Assembly: GCA_012511845.1 (NCBI GenBank)
Contig: JAAZFF010000174.1
Span: 1-9,983, forward strand
Source: Lentisphaerota bacterium
Lineage (GTDB): Bacteria > Verrucomicrobiota > Kiritimatiellia > RFP12 > UBA3636
DNA: 9,983 bases
Direction of reading: 5' to 3'
This document shows, piece by piece, positions 6,671 through 9,983 of the stretch (position 1 is the first letter of the stretch; each line of letters begins with the position of its first letter). The notes under the pieces were generated by a model that saw nothing but the letters and a program-made list of their open reading frames with translations, searched no databases and was not told the DNA's origin. The translations under genes were made by a program, and so were the position numbers.

Positions 6671-6686
6671 TCCCGAGTCCGGAGTC
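6671..6686 (-). repeat. TCCGGA-cored short dispersed repeat, copy 3 (inverted)
   Basis: The reverse complement reads GACTCCGGACTCGGGA, matching the core and tail of the copy at 2657-2673. Flanking AT-rich words such as ATTTT are shared on both sides, but the TTTGACCTCGG part is not obvious here. Confidence 0.55.
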
Positions 6687-6690
6687 AAAA

Positions 6691-6717
6691 TCGAATCTTT
6701 CGATTCCTTCGATTCTT
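6691..6717 (+). repeat. Three 9-bp tandem repeats (TCGATTCTT type)
   Basis: TCGAATCTT, TCGATTCCT and TCGATTCTT are contiguous and are followed by a further TCGG. The array sits directly after the inverted TCCGGA-cored repeat. Confidence 0.55.
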
Positions 6718-6756
6718 TCGGCAATTCATTAACTCAAGCCCATCACGCAACCAAAA

Positions 6757-6774
6757 CCCGAGCAGGCGCTCGGG
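6757..6774. repeat. Perfect GC-rich hairpin inside a CCAA...TTGG-bounded module
   Basis: CCCGAGC (6757-6763) and GCTCGGG (6768-6774) form a perfect 7-bp stem with a 4-base loop. The module is bounded by CCAA (6751-6754) and TTGG (6785-6788) and sits between CATCACGCA and composite unit 3. Confidence 0.5.
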
Positions 6775-6790
6775 GCTCCCAGGCTTGGCA

Positions 6791-6874
6791 GGCGGGCACA
6801 GGCAAGATGCCTGTTCTACAGTCTGCGGCGCATGAGAAAACTACCCACTGCTCACTGGCACGACCTGCCAGGGC
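6791..6874 (+). repeat. Composite palindromic repeat, unit 3
   Basis: It starts GGCGGGCACAGGCAAGAT. ACAGGC (6798-6803) pairs with GCCTGT (6809-6814); then come TACAGTC, GCGCAT, CTACCCACTGCTCACTG (6841-6857) and a final hairpin CTGGCA-CGACC-TGCCAG (6855-6871). The order matches unit 1. The last hairpin lies 18 bases past the tRNA 3' end on the minus strand and might help end its transcript, but no T-run follows. Confidence 0.65.
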
Positions 6875-6888
6875 TGTGAATAATAAAA

Positions 6889-6976
6889 TGGCGGAGGGGG
6901 AGGGAATCGAACCCCCGGAGGCTTTCGCCTCAACGGTTTTCAAGACCGCCGCGTTCGGCCACTCCGCCACCCCTCC
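6889..6976 (-). tRNA. tRNA-Ser(UGA), CCA encoded
   Basis: The minus strand folds as a complete class II tRNA. The acceptor stem is GGAGGGG (5' end at 6976) with CCCCTCC, followed by G and an encoded CCA (6889-6891). The anticodon stem GCGGT/ACCGT encloses the loop CTTGAAA, giving anticodon TGA (6940-6942), which reads UCA serine codons. The long variable arm pairs GAGGC with GCCTC around GAAA, as expected for serine. The T arm is GGGGG-TTCGATT-CCCTC. The repeat-rich accessory stretch begins just beyond its 3' end; I found no duplicated tRNA 3' fragment in the window that would mark an integration site. Confidence 0.95.
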
Positions 6977-6997
6977 GCACTGGATAAAGCAGTCAGC

Positions 6998-7027
6998 ATG
7001 TTACAATATTTACATCCTTTAATTCAA
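6998..7027 (-). promoter_or_regulatory. Candidate promoter for tRNA-Ser
   Basis: On the minus strand TTGAAT (7022-7027) and TAACAT (6998-7003) are 18 bases apart, and the -10 lies 21 bases before the mature tRNA 5' end. Each hexamer matches four of six consensus bases. Confidence 0.4.
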
Positions 7028-7118
7028 GAGAATTAGCTGGAAATTGAAAAATTTCAGAAAATAGCAAAATGAGATACCGTTATAATCAGTCAACCAGGTG
7101 TGTCCGAGTGTAGACCCT

Positions 7119-7133
7119 GCCACCGCAGGCGGC
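7119..7133 (-). terminator. Hairpin overlapping the hslO stop codon (weak terminator candidate)
   Basis: On the minus strand GCCGCC-TGC-GGTGGC forms a 6-bp stem with one G-U, starting in the TAG codon of hslO. No T-tract follows, so it is at best a factor-assisted or processing hairpin. Confidence 0.25.
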
Positions 7134-8023
7134 TATTCAGCTTGAGTTTTATCGATAAGAAACTGGTCGATTTTTTCCGGAGTGATTGTGTAGACTCTGC
7201 CACACATATGACAGCGGAACTCCTGTTTTGTACCGATTCGTGCCAGGCCCTCAAGTTCCGGTATGCTTCTTGATGAGAAGGTTTCGTCGGCTGCTTCCTG
7301 CGAGCAAACGCAACCGAACTGCAGGGCGCGTGTAGGACCGGTCATCAAGTCCGGTATATTGAAGATTTCACGTAATGATGCGAGTGAAGCATCAATTTCA
7401 AGTTGTTCGGTTACAGTACCGTCCGTGAAAAGGGAGGAAATTCGCTTGAAATCGGACTTTCGTGCATCGGGCATACGTTGGACGGCTAATGCACGAACGC
7501 GATCTATTCTATTGTTGATCGTCGTGGCACTGAGGCTTATCGTTGTGGGGATTTGAAGCGAAGCGTTATATAGCTCCATAAAGATACTAGCTTCTGATGC
7601 AGGAGATATGGAGAATGACATTTGCGATCTGAGTCCGCCTTCCATATGTGTTCTGGAAAGTTTTATGTGTGTGGACGTCCCAAGCGGTTCAATATCCTTC
7701 CGGGAGAAAGGTGTGGCGAGAAGGTTTTTCTCGTAAGTGTAGCCGCGGAGATATCCGCGCCCTGTCATTTCCAATAAAAAACCACCCAGAGAACCATCAG
7801 TTTCTCCGTGCATCGTAATTGTGTCGTCCTGGTTTCCCAAATCGATTCCAAGCAATGCCATGCCAGCCATTATCCGACCGAGTATTGAGGCTGATTTTAT
7901 GCAATTGCCGTGCTGCTCCTGCAATGTCCGTATTGTTTCTGAAACGTCGGAATAAAGAAAACGCAGACGTAAAATCGGCGTAAATCCTTCCACACAGGAA
8001 TCATTTGTTCTAGCTTTTACCAT
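7133..8023 (-). CDS. hslO: Redox-regulated chaperone Hsp33 (HslO)
   Basis: Hsp33 is a cytoplasmic holdase. Under oxidative plus heat stress it releases zinc, forms disulfides and binds unfolding proteins. This 296-residue protein has the family layout: an N-terminal core with TDGSLGG (75-81), where family members often have AEGPLGG-like text, then the helical linker, and a C-terminal zinc centre with C-x-C at Cys238/Cys240 (FGCVCSQE) and C-x-x-C at Cys271/Cys274 (FRCHMCG). The 30 residues between the two pairs match the spacing in the E. coli protein. All four redox cysteines are present, so the switch should work. An additional Cys10 and Cys41 lie outside the centre. The ATG at 8021-8023 is preceded by GGAA. 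It lies 95 bp after the O-antigen ligase gene and has its own good promoter in that gap. Confidence 0.93.
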   Translation of the reverse strand: MVKARTNDSCVEGFTPILRLRFLYSDVSETIRTLQEQHGNCIKSASILGRIMAGMALLGIDLGNQDDTITMHGETDGSLGGFLLEMTGRGYLRGYTYEKNLLATPFSRKDIEPLGTSTHIKLSRTHMEGGLRSQMSFSISPASEASIFMELYNASLQIPTTISLSATTINNRIDRVRALAVQRMPDARKSDFKRISSLFTDGTVTEQLEIDASLASLREIFNIPDLMTGPTRALQFGCVCSQEAADETFSSRSIPELEGLARIGTKQEFRCHMCGRVYTITPEKIDQFLIDKTQAE

Positions 8024-8054
8024 AAGATTTAAGTTCCATGAAATTATTTAATTC

Positions 8055-8083
8055 ATTTTAACACAGACATAATCACCGGGCAA
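8055..8083 (-). promoter_or_regulatory. Sigma-70-type promoter for hslO with extended -10
   Basis: On the minus strand TTGCCC (8078-8083) is 17 bases from TAAAAT (8055-8060), and the -10 is preceded by TG plus one base, the extended -10 pattern. The leader to the hslO ATG is about 25-30 bases. It lies wholly in the 95-bp gap after the O-antigen ligase gene, so hslO can be transcribed separately. Confidence 0.6.
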
Positions 8084-8118
8084 CAGCAGCGTTGGTAATA
8101 TGAACAGGAAATGTTTTC

Positions 8119-9648
8119 TCAACCTTCTCTATTAGTGGTGCTTGAAGTCAGTATTGCGGCGGTTATGAGAGAAGCAAATGTCCAGGGTATTGCCGGCATT
8201 TGCAAGCTGAAATCTCCGAGTGAGTGTATTATCAAAATGAGAGAGCACAAAAGGGCAGCCAGGGGTAAAGCGCGTTCTATCCCGGAAGGGTTATCATTCT
8301 TTTCAAAATCCTCTTTCAGTACACGTGTTTGCGATGTATACAGAACACCCATAAAGATAAGGACAGTAACAAGCATAAGGGAAAATCCCGCTATTCCGTA
8401 TTCCTCGAGGAGCTGTGTCCAGTCGCTGTGCACTTCGTAGAGATGATAGTTGGCATTAGTGAGTTTGGGAAACTTTATTGTAGAATAATCTCCATCGTCC
8501 GGTATCACCACGGGGTTTCCATCCCTGTCGATTTCAGTAGCTGCAAATTCAGGCCATCTCGATGAATGCTGACCGGGACCTATTCCCCATACAGGATTGC
8601 TCTTCCACGCTCTGAGGGCGGACTGTATATACATGCCGCGATCGAAAGAATACCAGAATCCTGAAGCCAGTTTTTCTGCTAGCTCTGATGAGTCTTTGTT
8701 TTTGACGGCAATGTTGTAAAGACCGTGATTCTTGACACGCTCCATCAGCGGATTATCAGTTTTTACAACGGCAATGATAGAGGCGAATACGGTTATAGCA
8801 ACGATTATGGGCACAGTTGCTTTTACCAGCAGGCTGCGCCTCCGTGTTCCCAGAGTGGTAAGTCCCAAAAGAAGTCCGGCTGCAAGAGAGGCGAGACCTC
8901 CGCGTGAAAGCGTAAGGAAGTTCGGTATGAGCATAACGAGTATAAAGATAGACGCAACTATTCTTTTACTTCTCGAAATACGTGGTGTGAAAACGATTGC
9001 CGCACAGAGCGCAATTGCGATGTTGAAGAAAGCTGACAGGTGGTTGGGGCAATAGAATACGGCTTTTGCCCTTCCTCCATACGACCATGGGCTTAATACC
9101 CACAGGACGTAGTCGCCATTTTGGAAAAACTGATTTATTGTTGCATAGATGGCGATTATTACAGAGTTAACAATAAGCGCATAAGTGAGGATTTGCAGTT
9201 TTTTTCTGGTTGCTGAGAAAAACATTACAATAGCTATTGCTATCGGTGTTATAAATAGAAGCAGACTGCGCTCTGCATCCATTGCTACGATGGGATGTCC
9301 GGGAGCAGAATCAAATTGGCGTCTTATAAGTGCATATAAAAGGAAGGGAATGCATGATAGAAATGCCACAATAATGGGCATCGACGTTTTAAAGTGCTTT
9401 TTGGGAATATCACCTTTTATCGGTGTATTTCGGAAGACATGACTGAATAAAATTGCGGTTCCGGTGAAAAGACAGCCCGCAGCTATCAGTGTTGTCAACG
9501 GCCAGAACCACCACATCTCCCAGCCGCCGAAGCACCACGGACTTAGAATTACAGTTAAAAAAATGCATGAAAATGCCAAATTATGCATCAGGCGGATTAC
9601 CAAGTCATTTTTGGTGATTGGAATTTCATCGTCATAATATTCGTTCAT
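8119..9648 (-). CDS. O-antigen ligase/polymerase family membrane protein (Wzy_C type)
   Basis: This 509-residue protein has about 12 hydrophobic segments (for example 24-40, 50-70, 90-106, 128-144, 150-172, 203-220, 229-245, 253-267, 278-296, 417-436, 461-476, 487-501) and one large presumably periplasmic loop at about 297-416. Family signatures are the LSRGG turn (247-251) before a Gly/Ala/Leu helix, NPVWGIGPGQ (351-360), and HSDWTQLLEEYG (407-418), where a conserved His and an acidic-aromatic stretch are usual. Proteins of this family join or polymerise lipid-linked glycans at the outer face of the inner membrane, either O-antigen transfer to lipid A or exopolysaccharide polymerisation. Which one applies here cannot be decided, as no glycosyltransferases are visible. 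The ATG at 9646-9648 lacks a clear ribosome site. In-frame TAA just upstream rules out a longer start. It follows mutL by 40 bp and may be cotranscribed. Confidence 0.85.
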   Translation of the reverse strand: MNEYYDDEIPITKNDLVIRLMHNLAFSCIFLTVILSPWCFGGWEMWWFWPLTTLIAAGCLFTGTAILFSHVFRNTPIKGDIPKKHFKTSMPIIVAFLSCIPFLLYALIRRQFDSAPGHPIVAMDAERSLLLFITPIAIAIVMFFSATRKKLQILTYALIVNSVIIAIYATINQFFQNGDYVLWVLSPWSYGGRAKAVFYCPNHLSAFFNIAIALCAAIVFTPRISRSKRIVASIFILVMLIPNFLTLSRGGLASLAAGLLLGLTTLGTRRRSLLVKATVPIIVAITVFASIIAVVKTDNPLMERVKNHGLYNIAVKNKDSSELAEKLASGFWYSFDRGMYIQSALRAWKSNPVWGIGPGQHSSRWPEFAATEIDRDGNPVVIPDDGDYSTIKFPKLTNANYHLYEVHSDWTQLLEEYGIAGFSLMLVTVLIFMGVLYTSQTRVLKEDFEKNDNPSGIERALPLAALLCSLILIIHSLGDFSLQMPAIPWTFASLITAAILTSSTTNREG

Positions 9649-9688
9649 TTTAGCAAAAATTTTTTATGCAGTTACAGTTAGTGTTTTA

Positions 9689-9983
9689 CTATGTTTTGCC
9701 GAATCTTCGATTAAGCTCGCGGTTGGAGGTATATATCATTGTAGGACGCCCTGATGGACTGGTGTAAGGCATTTCACACTGTGTCAATTGGGAAATAATA
9801 GACATCAATTCCCGCCCTGACAAAGGTTTTGCTGTACTCACAGCCGTTCGGCTTGCGGCTTTTGCCACAATTTCCTCTTTCCATTTGTTTCTGCCTCGTT
9901 TTGTTCCTGCTTCTTCAAGTGCGTTAGCGGTGTTTATCAGAACGGCTTCGCACGGAGCACTAGATATCGGAGCAGGCATAGAA
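9689..9983 (-). CDS. mutL: DNA mismatch repair protein MutL, C-terminal end (5' part beyond right edge)
   Basis: The open frame continues to the right edge, so the ATG near 9979 is internal rather than the start. The tail aligns with the C-terminal dimerisation domain of MutL. An ASRTAVS segment stands where endonuclease-type MutL proteins have ACK/R-x-A/S-V/I-K. It is followed by LSGRELMSIISQL, and then SPSGRPTMIYTSNREL in place of the usual CPHGRP motif and S-x-E-L ending. MutL links MutS mismatch recognition to strand incision and excision. Here both motif cysteines and the histidine are serine (codons 9851-9853, 9758-9760 and 9752-9754), so the metal site of the MutL endonuclease seems lost. 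The DQHA part lies outside the window. Identification rests on the tail only. Confidence 0.82.
   Translation of the reverse strand, partial: SMPAPISSAPCEAVLINTANALEEAGTKRGRNKWKEEIVAKAASRTAVSTAKPLSGRELMSIISQLTQCEMPYTSPSGRPTMIYTSNRELNRRFGKT

Larger units (their letters stand above)
6134..6888. other. Gene-free, repeat-dense interval on the 3' side of tRNA-Ser
   Basis: About 755 bp without a supportable gene. From left to right it holds composite repeat unit 1 (6301-6388), the second copy of the long element (6378-6490), unit 2 (6500-6540), a 9-bp-stem inverted repeat around TTACGTAA (6554-6599), two blocks of 9-bp tandem repeats (6630-6656 and 6691-6717), the third TCCGGA-cored repeat (6671-6686), a GC-rich hairpin (6757-6774) and unit 3 (6791-6874). 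Reading frames here translate repeats and lack ribosome sites. The first roughly 100 bases next to the ATPase start carry no feature I recognise. Confidence 0.7.

Noticed and set aside
6301..6874. CRISPR-like array
   Set aside because: Repeat units are irregularly spaced, composite, of unequal length and partly missing; no regular spacer pattern and no cas gene.
6487..7022. Small open frames on both strands around the composite repeats and tRNA-Ser
   Set aside because: They run through palindromic repeats and the tRNA gene, so they cannot be protein genes on present evidence.
8119..9055. Plus-strand frames inside the O-antigen ligase gene
   Set aside because: They are antisense shadows of a clear 12-helix membrane protein gene and have no family-like motifs.
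9649..9688. Palindrome GCAAAAA...TTTATGC as a terminator between mutL and the ligase gene
   Set aside because: The stem would be almost all A-T pairs and is imperfect, so it would not fold stably.
9689..9979. A separate 96-residue gene starting at the ATG at 9979
   Set aside because: The frame stays open to the window edge and the sequence matches the C-terminal end of MutL, so the ATG is internal.

Overview
The window reads as a bacterial chromosome fragment, most plausibly from the PVC group (Kiritimatiellota, Lentisphaerota or Verrucomicrobia). This rests on a large secreted protein with autotransporter-type beta-strand repeats, a GH43-like propeller protein, and long intergenic stretches packed with short palindromic repeats. 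The phylum is an inference; there is no rRNA to anchor it. Every gene I can support lies on the minus strand, so transcription runs right to left.

Right third (about 6889-9983) is housekeeping. It holds the 3' end of mutL (cut by the right edge), then 40 bp later a 12-helix O-antigen ligase/polymerase family protein, then hslO (Hsp33) behind its own good promoter, then a complete tRNA-Ser(UGA). The visible MutL tail lacks the cysteines and histidine of the usual endonuclease metal site.

Centre (about 2165-6888) looks like accessory DNA on the 3' side of the tRNA gene. It contains an AAA+/DUF4143 ATPase, a lipoprotein with an NTF2-like region and a calcium-loop-like motif, and a cytoplasmic GH43-like five-bladed propeller protein. 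The ATPase is much more GC-rich than its neighbour and carries an in-frame TAA 28 codons before what looks like its natural C-terminus. Three intergenic stretches (about 609, 258-345 and 755 bp) have no genes but hold dispersed repeats: a roughly 115-145 bp element in two inverted copies on either side of the three genes, a short TCCGGA-cored repeat in three copies, and composite hairpin units in two or three copies. No transposase is visible.

Left end (1-2164) is the N-terminal 721 codons of a signal-peptide-bearing protein rich in beta-strand repeats, running off the left edge. It is probably a large surface or secreted protein.

I found no CRISPR array, phage module or obvious multi-gene defence system. 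The most unusual content is the modular repeat family and the two damaged or altered proteins (ATPase and MutL).
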